Source: Rhodococcus tibetensis (GTDB taxonomy: Bacteria; Actinomycetota; Actinomycetes; Mycobacteriales; Mycobacteriaceae). Taken from it: a stretch of 64,000 nucleotides of DNA. A model generated the notes under the pieces. The model was given only the letters and a program-made list of their open reading frames with translations. It was not told the origin of the DNA and ran no database searches. Location: contig NZ_JANFQF010000013.1 in the NCBI RefSeq assembly GCF_024438035.1, positions 62,001-126,000 of the forward strand. The letters are read 5' to 3'. Position numbers and translations under genes: made by a program. This document shows positions 28,117 to 37,117 of this stretch, one piece after another (positions within the stretch are counted from its first letter, which is position 1; the number at the start of each line of letters is the position of its first letter).

Positions 28117-29154
28117 GTGGGTATGGCGGCGGCGCGGCGCGGAATCCGGACGATGGCTGCGTGGCGCGCCGTCAGCCCCGGGCCGATCGCCGGTACTCCG
28201 CTGCGGTGGGGTCTCGAAGCGATCCCCGAGCCCGCGCCAGGTGAATTGCTGGTCAAGGTTCTGGCCTGTGGGGTGTGCCGAACGGACCTTCATGTCACCG
28301 AAGGCGATCTCCCTGCGCACCGACGAGGAGTGATTCCCGGCCACGAAGTCGTGGGGGAGGTTGTCGCAGTGGGTGATTCCGTCACCGGCGCATTCGCTCC
28401 CGGGGACCGCATCGGTATCGCCTGGCTTCGATACACCTGCGGTCGGTGCCGGGCGTGCCGCCGGGGTAGCGAGAACCTCTGCCGGCAGTCGCGGTACACG
28501 GGATGGGACGCGGACGGCGGATACGCGGAGTTCGCGACGGTCCCCGCCGACTATGCGCTGCGCCTACCCGACGGGTACCTCGACACCGAGCTCGCGCCGC
28601 TCCTGTGCGCCGGAATCATCGGTTACCGCGCACTTGCGCGCGCCGAGGTGCCGGACGGCGGTGTGCTCGGGATCTACGGATTCGGAGGGAGTGCGCACCT
28701 GACCGCCCAGGTGGCGCTCGCCCGTGGCGTTCGCGTGCACGTCATGACGCGAGGTTCGCAGGCGCGGGCACTTGCCGAGAAGCTCGGCGCCGCGTCCGTG
28801 CAGGGGGTGCGCGACACCCCGCCGGAACCGCTCGACTCGGTGATCCTGTTCGCCCCCGCCGGAGAACTGGTGCCTCTGGCCATGGAGGCGCTCGCCGACG
28901 GCGGAACGCTTGCCATCGCGGGCATCCATCTCACCGACATTCCGCAGCTCGACTATCAGAAGCATCTGTTCCGGGAGCGGCAGGTCCGCAGCGTCACCGC
29001 CAACACCCGCGTGGATTCCGCCGCGTTCCTCCGATTCGCGGCGGACCATCGGCTGACGGTCGACATCCATCCCTATCCACTCGACCGCGCAGATCGGGCC
29101 TTGCGCGATCTGTCCGACGGAACGTTCAGCGGAGCAGCAGTTCTCGAACCATAG
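28117..29154 (+). CDS. Zinc-dependent alcohol dehydrogenase
   Basis: A 345-residue medium-chain dehydrogenase. Catalytic zinc ligands are in CGVCRTDLH and GHEVVGEV; the structural zinc site is [15 protein letters not shown] with four cysteines. The nucleotide-binding turn is [17 protein letters not shown], where the usual GxGxxG reads GFGGSA. It resembles mycobacterial AdhA-type enzymes with broad primary alcohol range. Starts at GTG 28117, with ATG 28123 and ATG 28153 as alternatives; GGGGG at 28105-28109 is the only upstream ribosome-like site. Followed at 12 bp by a universal stress protein. Confidence 0.88.
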   Translation: MGMAAARRGIRTMAAWRAVSPGPIAGTPLRWGLEAIPEPAPGELLVKVLACGVCRTDLHVTEGDLPAHRRGVIPGHEVVGEVVAVGDSVTGAFAPGDRIGIAWLRYTCGRCRACRRGSENLCRQSRYTGWDADGGYAEFATVPADYALRLPDGYLDTELAPLLCAGIIGYRALARAEVPDGGVLGIYGFGGSAHLTAQVALARGVRVHVMTRGSQARALAEKLGAASVQGVRDTPPEPLDSVILFAPAGELVPLAMEALADGGTLAIAGIHLTDIPQLDYQKHLFRERQVRSVTANTRVDSAAFLRFAADHRLTVDIHPYPLDRADRALRDLSDGTFSGAAVLEP

Positions 29155-29166
29155 AGGGAGAGGGAC

Positions 29167-30069
29167 ATGAGCGAGTACGCGGGCCCACCGGTGGTGGTCG
29201 GGGTGGACGGGTCGCGGCCGGCACTCGATGCTGCGCGCTGGGCCGCGGCTACCGCCGTCCGGCTCGACGCACCGCTCCTGCTCGCACACACCTACCCGGA
29301 CGGGGCGACGTTCTACAACGGCACCGCAATGATGATCGACGCGCAGTTCATCCAGGAACTCCGGGCAGACGGAAACACCATGCTGGACACCGCCCGCGCG
29401 GCCGTGCTGGAGGAGCACCCCGGACTACCTGTCGAGCGAGACCTGCGGACCGGGACGGCAGCCGCCCGCCTGATCGAGCTGTCGCGCGCCGCCCGGATGG
29501 TGGTTCTCGGCGCGCAAGGTGCGGGTGCGCTCACGGACTACCTGCTCGGTTCGACGGTGCTGCGCACGATCAATTCTGCGCACTGCCCGGTGGCCGTGTT
29601 CCGAGGTGCCCTCGATTTCCCGTCGCCGGACCTGCGACCGATCGTTGTCGGTGTGGACGGCAGCCGGATCAGCGAACTCGCCGTCCGCCAGGCATTCGCG
29701 CTTGCCGCGGCGTTCGGAGTCGGACTCGAGGTAGTGCACGCCTGGAGCGGCGAGCGGCGCCATGCGCTCGCGCACGCGTCGAAGTTCGTGGACTGGTCTG
29801 CGTACGAAGAAGCGGAGAGAGCCGTCGTATCCGACTGCCTCGCCGAGCGGGTCGAGAACTACCCCGACGTGCAGGTCACGGGAGCCACCATCGAGGGCGC
29901 ACCCGCCGAGGTGCTGATCCGGCACGCGTCGTCGGCGCAGTTGCTCGTCGTGGGCAGCCACGGCCGGGGCAAGGTGCTGGGTGCCCTGCTCGGATCGGTC
30001 AGCCAGAATCTCGTGCACCACGCGCCCTGCCCGGTCTTGGTCTGTCACGCTGAGCGGTTGCCCGGATAG
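29167..30069 (+). CDS. Universal stress protein (two Usp domains)
   Basis: A 300-residue protein made of two UspA domains, about 1-150 and 157-300. Both carry the ATP-binding signature: GAQGAGALTDYLLGSTVLRTINSAHCPVAVF in the first half and GSHGRGKVLGALLGSVSQNLVHHAPCPVLV in the second, with strand starts VVVGVDGSRPA and IVVGVDGSRIS. ATG preceded by GAGGGAGAGGG. Tandem-domain Usp proteins are frequent in dormancy and redox-stress regulons of mycobacteria. It sits between the ADH and HAD genes. Confidence 0.93.
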   Translation: MSEYAGPPVVVGVDGSRPALDAARWAAATAVRLDAPLLLAHTYPDGATFYNGTAMMIDAQFIQELRADGNTMLDTARAAVLEEHPGLPVERDLRTGTAAARLIELSRAARMVVLGAQGAGALTDYLLGSTVLRTINSAHCPVAVFRGALDFPSPDLRPIVVGVDGSRISELAVRQAFALAAAFGVGLEVVHAWSGERRHALAHASKFVDWSAYEEAERAVVSDCLAERVENYPDVQVTGATIEGAPAEVLIRHASSAQLLVVGSHGRGKVLGALLGSVSQNLVHHAPCPVLVCHAERLPG

Positions 30070-30079
30070 GCTCGACGCC

Positions 30080-30859
30080 ATGGCTGCGGTCGAGGGTGTT
30101 CTGTTCGATATAGACGGAGTTCTGGTTACTTCTTGGCATCCGATCGACGGCGCTGCCGATGCCGTCCGTGAGGTGCGGGACCGGGGCCTTGCGTGCGGCT
30201 ATCTCACGAATACGACGTCGCGGACGTGCGACGAGATTGCGGGCGCACTGCGGAGCGCGGGTATCGACACCGAACCCCGTGAGATCGTCACAGCCGCCCG
30301 CCTCACCGCCGAGTACCTCCGCACCACCTACCCGGGGGCGCGGGCCTGGGTGCTCAACAACGGTGATATCACGCCGGACCTCGCCGGGATCGAACTCGAC
30401 GGGGACGACCCGCAGGTTGTCGTCCTCGGTGGCGCAGGCCCCGAATTCACCCATCGTGCGCTCAGCCGGGTAGTCGAGTTGATGCTCGACGGTGTCCCGG
30501 TGGTGGCCATGCACCGGGGGACGACCTGGGCAACCCGCGACGGACTGCGCATCGACACCGGCGCCTACCTCCCCGGTATGGAGGAGATCGCCGGGACGAA
30601 CGTCGTCTCGGTCGGCAAGCCGTCGCTGGCCGCATTTCTCACCGCCACCGAGCTGATGGGAACGGGTCCCGATGCGGCGATCATGGTCGGTGACGATCTG
30701 ACGGGAGACGTCCTCGCCGCGCAACGGGTGGGCCTCACCGGTGCACTGGTGCGCACAGGCAAGTTCCGGCAGTCGATTCTCGACCTCGCCGCGCAGCGGC
30801 CGGACCACGTCATCGACTCGGTCGCGCAGCTCCCCGAGCTGCTCGACGGACTCTCCTGA
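30080..30859 (+). CDS. HAD-superfamily hydrolase (subfamily IIA)
   Basis: A 259-residue phosphatase-like protein. Motif I is VLFDIDGVLV with the nucleophilic aspartate, motif II is YLTNTTSR, and motif IV is IMVGDDLTGDVLAAQRVGL; the layout with a large C2 cap fits the NagD-like/phospholysine phosphatase group. The start ATG is 11 bases after the Usp stop, so the two are likely co-transcribed. Substrate unknown; small phosphorylated metabolites are usual. Confidence 0.88.
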   Translation: MAAVEGVLFDIDGVLVTSWHPIDGAADAVREVRDRGLACGYLTNTTSRTCDEIAGALRSAGIDTEPREIVTAARLTAEYLRTTYPGARAWVLNNGDITPDLAGIELDGDDPQVVVLGGAGPEFTHRALSRVVELMLDGVPVVAMHRGTTWATRDGLRIDTGAYLPGMEEIAGTNVVSVGKPSLAAFLTATELMGTGPDAAIMVGDDLTGDVLAAQRVGLTGALVRTGKFRQSILDLAAQRPDHVIDSVAQLPELLDGLS

Positions 30860-30939
30860 GCACAGTCCGGGACTAACCGGCCGGGAACGGGTACTGTCGC
30901 GGCGAATCCTCCAATTCGACGTTCCCAGAAGGAGCTTCC

Positions 30940-31494
30940 ATGCTCGCTGTCTCCACGCCCGCCACCTCGATCGCCTCGGCCTCCCGTACCCGCATCTCTT
31001 CTTTGTTCGGCCGACGGCTGGCGCGTGCGGGAGCGGCGATGGTCGTCGGTCTGGGTGTCGCGGCGGGACTCTCGGTCGCCGGTTCCGGTGTCGCCGGTGC
31101 CGCCCCCGTCACCTGTGTCTCCCCTCCCTCGGTCAATGACATCCAGGTGTCGGACACGGCGAGCTGTGGTGCCAAGGCGACCGAGGCCGGTGTCGCCCGT
31201 GCGACCGCCATGGAGAGCGGAACTGCGGTGAGTGTCGCCGACGGCCACGGCTCCACCACCACCTATGCCAACGGGTTCGGAACGTCTCTGGGTGCGTCGA
31301 CGGGTTCGGGTCAGGCGTACGCAGTGTCCCTCGGCGGCGGCATCGCGCGGTCCGGGGCTGCTGACGGCACCACCACCGTGGCGATCGCGGGCTGGGGTTC
31401 CGGCGCATCCTCCGACGCGAACGGCGTCGACTGCGTCGGCGCGCTGTCGCTCGCCTTCAACCTGAACACCGGTCAAGTCTGCGCCATGCGCTGA
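30940..31494 (+). CDS. Secreted DUF6764-like protein
   Basis: A 184-residue exported protein. A long N-region with twin arginines (FGRRLARAG) precedes a hydrophobic stretch AAMVVGLGVAAGLSVAGSGVAGA and an Ala-x-Ala cleavage site near GAAPVTC. The mature part is Gly/Ser/Ala-rich with repeated Gly-Ser turns and two or three cysteines (PVTCVSP, TASCGAK, VDCVGA), which may form disulfides. No enzyme motif. The family name is a guess from its composition and its occurrence in Rhodococcus-like genomes. RBS AGAAGGAG precedes the ATG. Confidence 0.65.
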   Translation: MLAVSTPATSIASASRTRISSLFGRRLARAGAAMVVGLGVAAGLSVAGSGVAGAAPVTCVSPPSVNDIQVSDTASCGAKATEAGVARATAMESGTAVSVADGHGSTTTYANGFGTSLGASTGSGQAYAVSLGGGIARSGAADGTTTVAIAGWGSGASSDANGVDCVGALSLAFNLNTGQVCAMR

Positions 31495-31523
31495 TGCTCT
31501 GACCCGGCGGTCTCGTCCCGACC

Positions 31524-31549
31524 TTGCACTCACCCTGGTCGAGTGCTAG
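31524..31549. promoter_or_regulatory. CIRCE operator 1 of groEL2
   Basis: TTGCACTC, nine bases, GAGTGCTAG: one mismatch or deletion from the canonical TTAGCACTC-N9-GAGTGCTAA. It is the binding site of the heat-shock repressor HrcA. Confidence 0.92.
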
Positions 31550-31557
31550 AAATGCAC

Positions 31558-31584
31558 TTGGCACTCGCGACACGTGAGTGCCAG
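31558..31584. promoter_or_regulatory. CIRCE operator 2 of groEL2
   Basis: TTGGCACTC, nine bases, GAGTGCCAG: a second, symmetrical CIRCE element about 35 bp downstream of the first (centre to centre). Two HrcA sites on nearly the same helix face suggest cooperative repression of groEL2. Confidence 0.92.
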
Positions 31585-31660
31585 GTCGGGATGGTGAGAC
31601 CGGGAACCCTAGACACCCCTGGTCGTCCGTCGCGGGCACTGACCCCGGCCCAAGGCGTAA

Positions 31661-33349
<1,689 letters not shown>

Positions 33350-33382
33350 GTCCGTACCACCCCGCTTCACCGAAACACCTCG

Positions 33383-33418
33383 AAGGCCCGGAATTCCCGC
33401 AGGGGAGTTCCGGGCCTT
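33383..33418 (+). terminator. Terminator after groEL2
   Basis: Perfect 11-bp stem AAGGCCCGGAA / TTCCGGGCCTT with a 14-base loop. Confidence 0.85.
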
Positions 33419-33428
33419 CGGCCTTCGG

Positions 33429-33474
33429 CCCGTGCGCCCGTCTGGTAGCCGGGGCTACCAGGAAGGCGCACGGG
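33429..33474. terminator. Long two-part hairpin between groEL2 and pspC
   Basis: Outer stem CCCGTGCGCC / GGCGCACGGG (10 bp, 33429-33438 with 33465-33474) encloses an inner stem CTGGTAGC / GCTACCAG (8 bp). Only three unpaired bases lie on each side of the inner stem. It lies 10 bases beyond the pspC stop and just after the groEL2 terminator, so it probably terminates pspC transcription and backs up the groEL2 terminator. Confidence 0.75.
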
Positions 33475-33484
33475 CGCGGAGCGC

Positions 33485-33688
33485 CTACTTGGCGGGCATC
33501 AGCATCCACGCTGCCACGTAGACGAGGGCCGCGGTGCCGCCGGTGACGAGTGTCGCAACGACGGTGAGGAGCCGGACGAGGTTGACGTCCGCGCCGAAGT
33601 ATTCGGCGATTCCGCCGCAGACGCCGGCGAGCATTTTGTGGTTGTCGGAACGGGTGAACTGGCGGGGAGTGTTGCTGTCGAATGTCAT
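33485..33688 (-). CDS. PspC-domain membrane protein
   Basis: A 67-residue protein consisting of a PspC domain only: MLAGVCGGIAEYFGADVNLVRLLTVVATLVTGGTAALVYVAAWMLMPAK, one to two membrane helices after the conserved GVCGGIAEYF. The ATG at 33688 gives a normal short N-terminus; an ATG further upstream is less likely. PspC proteins take part in envelope-stress responses. Convergent with groEL2. Confidence 0.88.
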   Translation of the reverse strand: MTFDSNTPRQFTRSDNHKMLAGVCGGIAEYFGADVNLVRLLTVVATLVTGGTAALVYVAAWMLMPAK

Positions 33689-33837
33689 GAGTTCAGTCTG
33701 CTCAGCACGGTCCTTCGGCACATCGGGATCTTCCCCGATCTCGACCCTGGTCTTTCACCCCGAGTCCTGCCGAGAGCGCGTTTCTCGTTCACGCCCGTGT
33801 CACTTCGAGGATGCCTCGCGCCGCTAGATTCCGGCCC

Positions 33838-34767
33838 ATGACCGACATCGACGAACGTCCCGGTTTCCTCAGCGCGTATGCGGACCTGTCTACGGCCGTC
33901 GATCTCCGCGACACCTCCGGATTCGCGGTGGACGACGAGGACGACGACGATCCGGTGCTGGTCACGGTTACCGACGGGCTGATCGTCGACACCTGGCGCG
34001 AGGGTTACCCGTATGAGGAGCGGATGCCGCGCGACGACTATGAGATTGCCAAGCGGTTGCTCCAGATCGAACTGCTGAAGTTCCAGAACTGGGTGAAGGA
34101 CACCGGACGCCGTCACGTCATCGTGTTCGAGGGACGCGACGCCGCCGGCAAAGGCGGCACCATCAAACGGTTCATGGAACACCTCAATCCGCGCGGGGCG
34201 CGCGTGGTGGCGCTCGAGAAGCCGTCGGTGCGGGAGTCGACCCAGTGGTACTTCCAGCGTTATGTGCAGCACCTTCCTGCTGCCGGCGAGATCGTGTTGT
34301 TCGACCGCTCCTGGTACAACCGCGCCGGCGTCGAACGGGTCATGGGATTCTGCAGCGCAGACGAATACGACCGGTTCCTGCATCAGACGCCGCTCTTCGA
34401 ACGCATGCTCGTCGACGACGGTGTCAGCCTCACCAAGCTGTGGTTCTCGGTCTCACCGCTCGAGCAGCGGACTCGGTTCGCCATCCGTCAGGTAGATCCG
34501 GTTCGCCAGTGGAAATTGTCCCCGATGGACATTGCCTCACTGGATAAATGGGGCGCCTATACCGCCGCCAAGGAAGATATGTTTCGCTTCACGGACACCG
34601 ATATTGCTCCGTGGACGGTAGTCAAGAGCAATGACAAGAAAAGAGCTCGCATCAATGCAATGAAGTATGTTCTGTCGCTGTTCGATTACGAGAACAAGGA
34701 CACCGGCGTGGTGGGGAGTGCAGATCCGCTGGTCGTGGGGCGTGCCAGCCAGGTAATTGGCGAATAA
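33838..34767 (+). CDS. ppk2: Polyphosphate kinase 2
   Basis: A 309-residue PPK2-family enzyme that uses polyphosphate to phosphorylate nucleoside diphosphates (or the reverse). Walker A is VFEGRDAAGKGGTIKRFMEHLNPRG; the Walker B region is IVLFDRSWYNRAGVERVMGFC; the lid lysine/arginine region KLWFSVSPLEQRTRF follows. The N-terminal 50 residues are acidic (DDEDDDDP) and variable. A TAGATT box 15-10 bases before the ATG suggests a leaderless transcript. The last 240 bases are richer in A/T third positions than the rest. In corynebacteria a ppk2 gene lies next to groEL2 with small porin genes between or beside them. Confidence 0.95.
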   Translation: MTDIDERPGFLSAYADLSTAVDLRDTSGFAVDDEDDDDPVLVTVTDGLIVDTWREGYPYEERMPRDDYEIAKRLLQIELLKFQNWVKDTGRRHVIVFEGRDAAGKGGTIKRFMEHLNPRGARVVALEKPSVRESTQWYFQRYVQHLPAAGEIVLFDRSWYNRAGVERVMGFCSADEYDRFLHQTPLFERMLVDDGVSLTKLWFSVSPLEQRTRFAIRQVDPVRQWKLSPMDIASLDKWGAYTAAKEDMFRFTDTDIAPWTVVKSNDKKRARINAMKYVLSLFDYENKDTGVVGSADPLVVGRASQVIGE

Positions 34768-34916
34768 CTGCATGATCTTTGTTCCGAACGCCAGGTAACT
34801 ATTCGAGATATGTCCGGCAAATTAGTTCGCTCTTCGCCTGCGGTCGGGTACAAAGAGTGAAGCGCCGACCCATGGCGCAGATCGAAAACCAACACAGTCG
34901 ATCGGGAGAGAACAAC

Positions 34917-34994
34917 ATGTCCACTGAAATTCTCGGATTCGTCGAAATCCTTCTCGGCTTCATCGAGTTGCTCGGTTCTGTCGCGCCCGAATAA
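34917..34994 (+). CDS. 25-residue amphipathic peptide (candidate mini-porin or mycomembrane peptide)
   Basis: The micro-ORF reads MSTEILGFVEILLGFIELLG then SVAPE. A strong GGGAGAG ribosome site ends six bases before the ATG. The peptide has three near-repeats, EILGFV, EILLGFI and ELLGSV, which place one glutamate and one glycine per six or seven residues: an amphipathic helix with a narrow acidic stripe and a Leu/Ile/Phe face. There is no signal sequence. It lies between ppk2 and a mycolyltransferase, downstream of groEL2. Corynebacterial PorA/PorH porins are also tiny, signal-less, glycine/leucine-rich and encoded at groEL2-ppk2, and they are O-mycoloylated on serine. Ser2, Thr3 and Ser21 are available here. 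The start could instead be further upstream (an in-frame reading opens at 34779), but the ribosome site favours the short form. Function is inference. Confidence 0.62.
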   Translation: MSTEILGFVEILLGFIELLGSVAPE

Positions 34995-35024
34995 CCACCC
35001 CGCTACCACCGAGCGCCAGTCGAA

Positions 35025-35062
35025 GAACTGGGGTCCACATGACACACTGTGGGCTCCAGTTC
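35025..35062 (+). terminator. Hairpin between the micro-ORF and the mycolyltransferase
   Basis: 15-bp inverted repeat GAACTGGGGTCCACA / TGTGGGCTCCAGTTC with two G-T-type mismatches and an 8-base loop, 31 bases after the micro-ORF stop and 46 bases before the next start. It may end the peptide mRNA, or partly end it and let some transcription continue into the mycolyltransferase gene. Confidence 0.6.
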
Positions 35063-35108
35063 TCGTCTCTTCGGAGTCGGGCAGGCGGCTTCGCAGCAAA
35101 GGAGAATA

Positions 35109-36149
35109 ATGGGCAACCGCACGGCAGCGGGTAGGTACGGGGTTCGACTGGCACTCGCGCTCGCTCTCACAGCGGCTCTTCCGTGGGCGGGGGCGCAGGC
35201 CGTTTCCGCCGATCCGGCCGACGAAATGGCCGTCACCGACGGCAGTTCGCGTCTCCTGCGTACCGAGAAGATCGACGACCGGCAGTTGACGATGCACGTC
35301 TACTCGGCGTCGATGGACCGCGACATCCCGCTCCGCGTGATCACGCCCGCGGACACCAGCGCCCCGAGGCCCACGCTGTACCTGCTCAACGGCGCTGGCG
35401 GCGGCGAGGACTCGGCGACCTGGCAGGCGAAGACCGACGTGCTCGAATTCTTTGCCGACAAGAACGTCAACGTCGTCACGCCGATGCAGGGCGCCTTCAG
35501 CTATTACACGGACTGGCGGCAGGAAGATCCCGAACTGGGCAACAACAAGTGGACGACGTTCCTCACCCAGGAACTTCCGAGCATCGTCGACGCCGAGCTG
35601 GGCACCAACGGAGTCAACTCGATCGCCGGAATCTCCATGGCAGGCAGCTCCGTGCTGAGCCTCGCCCAGTCGGCGCCCGAGCTGTACGAAAGTGTCGGCG
35701 CCTACAGCGGTTGCGCGATGACCAGCACCGACCCCGGCCGCACCTACGTCCGCATGGTCGTCGAATCCCGCGGCGGCGGCGACACCAGCAACATGTGGGG
35801 TCCTGCGGACGACCCGGCCTGGGTATCCAACGATCCGTACATCAATGCGGAGAAGCTGCGCGGCCTCGACATCTATGTCAGCAACGGTTCGGGCATACCC
35901 GGCCCGAACGATCGGCTCGACGGCCCGGGCATCAACGGCAATGTCGAGACGTTCGCCAACCAGATCATCCTCGGTGGCGCCATCGAGGCAGCGACCAACC
36001 AGTGCACCCACGCGTTGGCGGACAAGCTGAACGAACTGCAGATACCCGCCACCTTCGACTTCCGTCCAGTCGGCACCCATTCGTGGCCGTACTGGCAGGA
36101 GGACCTCCACAAGTCGTGGCCGCTCCTGGCGTCGTCGATCGGCCTGTAG
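35109..36149 (+). CDS. Secreted mycolyltransferase (antigen 85 family)
   Basis: A 346-residue exported alpha/beta-hydrolase that transfers mycolic acid to trehalose, arabinogalactan or protein serines in the cell envelope. The signal peptide is RYGVRLALALALTAALPWAGAQAVSA with cleavage near AVSA-DPA. The nucleophile is in GISMAGSS; the histidine is in VGTHSWPYWQEDL, the antigen-85 H-S-W signature. Length equals the catalytic domain without LGFP repeats. RBS AAAGGAGA sits six bases before ATG 35109. The adjacent micro-ORF raises the possibility that it modifies that peptide. A terminator follows. Confidence 0.93.
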   Translation: MGNRTAAGRYGVRLALALALTAALPWAGAQAVSADPADEMAVTDGSSRLLRTEKIDDRQLTMHVYSASMDRDIPLRVITPADTSAPRPTLYLLNGAGGGEDSATWQAKTDVLEFFADKNVNVVTPMQGAFSYYTDWRQEDPELGNNKWTTFLTQELPSIVDAELGTNGVNSIAGISMAGSSVLSLAQSAPELYESVGAYSGCAMTSTDPGRTYVRMVVESRGGGDTSNMWGPADDPAWVSNDPYINAEKLRGLDIYVSNGSGIPGPNDRLDGPGINGNVETFANQIILGGAIEAATNQCTHALADKLNELQIPATFDFRPVGTHSWPYWQEDLHKSWPLLASSIGL

Positions 36150-36190
36150 CCACCGGCCCGGACACCACCGTCCACGAGCACTGACTGTTG

Positions 36191-36225
36191 TCGACCCCTG
36201 CGGATCGCGAATCCGCGGCGGTCGA
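36191..36225 (+). terminator. Terminator after the mycolyltransferase
   Basis: Nested stems TCGACC / GGTCGA and GCGGAT / ATCCGC with a 5-base loop, between the mycolyltransferase stop and the next start. Confidence 0.65.
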
Positions 36226-36243
36226 GCCGTCTAGTCTGGCGGA

Positions 36244-37077
36244 GTGGAGACAGTAGCGATCCAGATGCCCGACGGAACCACCACGCCGGTTCGCCTGTTT
36301 CCCGGGCGGGACGAGGCACCGGTAGTCGTGGTGTTCCCTGGCCTGGGAATACCTGCCGGCTACTACGAGCCGTTCGCCGAAGAACTGATGTGCCGTGGAT
36401 TCAATGCGGCAATCGGCGAACTACGTGGCCAGGGCGACAGCCGTCCTCGTCCGAGCAGTGCCAGCACGTACGGCTACCACGAGCTGGTGTCGGTCGACTT
36501 TCCCGCCATCTTCGAGGTGGTGCGCGAACGCTTCCCGGCTGCGACGCCGTTCCTGTTGGGGCACAGCATGGGTGGTCAGCTGGGCGTGATGTATGCGGCG
36601 CGGATTCGTGGTCGTCTCGGCGGCATCGTGCTCGTCGCGTCGGGGTCGCCGTACCACCGGGGCTTTCCCGGAGTCCACTCGCCGCGAATGCTCGTCGGTG
36701 CTGCTGCGATGTCGATGACCGCCAACCTTGCCGGATTCTGGCCGGGCGACAAGCTCGACATCGGCGGGTTCGGCAGGCAGTCGAAGGTTCTGATTTCGGA
36801 TTGGTCGCGATTCGCGCGAACCGGGAAGATCGAACCCGACGGTGCCGACATCGACTACGAGGAACGGATCGGTCGGCTCAAGCTGCCCGTCTTGTCGGTG
36901 ACCATCGAGGGCGACGACCTCGCGCCGGGATCCTCGGCGAAGAATCTCGTCGCGAAACTCCCGGACGCCGACGTCACCATCTGGCACAACCCGCGACCGC
37001 AGGGGCACAACGGCTGGATCCGGGATCCGGCCGATACGGTCGATCGGGTCGTCGACTGGATCCACGACCGCACCTAG
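36244..37077 (+). CDS. Alpha/beta hydrolase (serine aminopeptidase-like)
   Basis: A 277-residue soluble hydrolase. The nucleophile elbow is LLGHSMGGQLG; the oxyanion strand is VVVFPGLGIPAGYYEPFAEEL; the acid is likely in VTIEGDDLAPG and the histidine in PRPQGHNGWIRDP. The pattern resembles bacterial lysophospholipase/monoacylglycerol-lipase-like enzymes. No signal peptide. GTG start at 36244. Substrate cannot be deduced. It converges on the S9 peptidase gene. Confidence 0.85.
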   Translation: METVAIQMPDGTTTPVRLFPGRDEAPVVVVFPGLGIPAGYYEPFAEELMCRGFNAAIGELRGQGDSRPRPSSASTYGYHELVSVDFPAIFEVVRERFPAATPFLLGHSMGGQLGVMYAARIRGRLGGIVLVASGSPYHRGFPGVHSPRMLVGAAAMSMTANLAGFWPGDKLDIGGFGRQSKVLISDWSRFARTGKIEPDGADIDYEERIGRLKLPVLSVTIEGDDLAPGSSAKNLVAKLPDADVTIWHNPRPQGHNGWIRDPADTVDRVVDWIHDRT

Positions 37078-37084
37078 CCGTGGA

Positions 37085-37114
37085 CTTCTCCACCGCCGGC
37101 GGAGTTTGGAGAAG
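37085..37114. terminator. Bidirectional terminator between hydrolase and S9 peptidase
   Basis: CTTCTCCA / TGGAGAAG 8-bp stem around a 14-base loop containing CCGCCGGCGG, in the 40-bp convergent gap. Confidence 0.7.
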
Positions 37115-37117
37115 CAC

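Noticed and set aside
34779-34916. Longer 71-residue reading ending in the micro-ORF
   Set aside because: The upstream 46 residues are basic and irregular, with no ribosome site at 34779, while a strong one precedes 34917.
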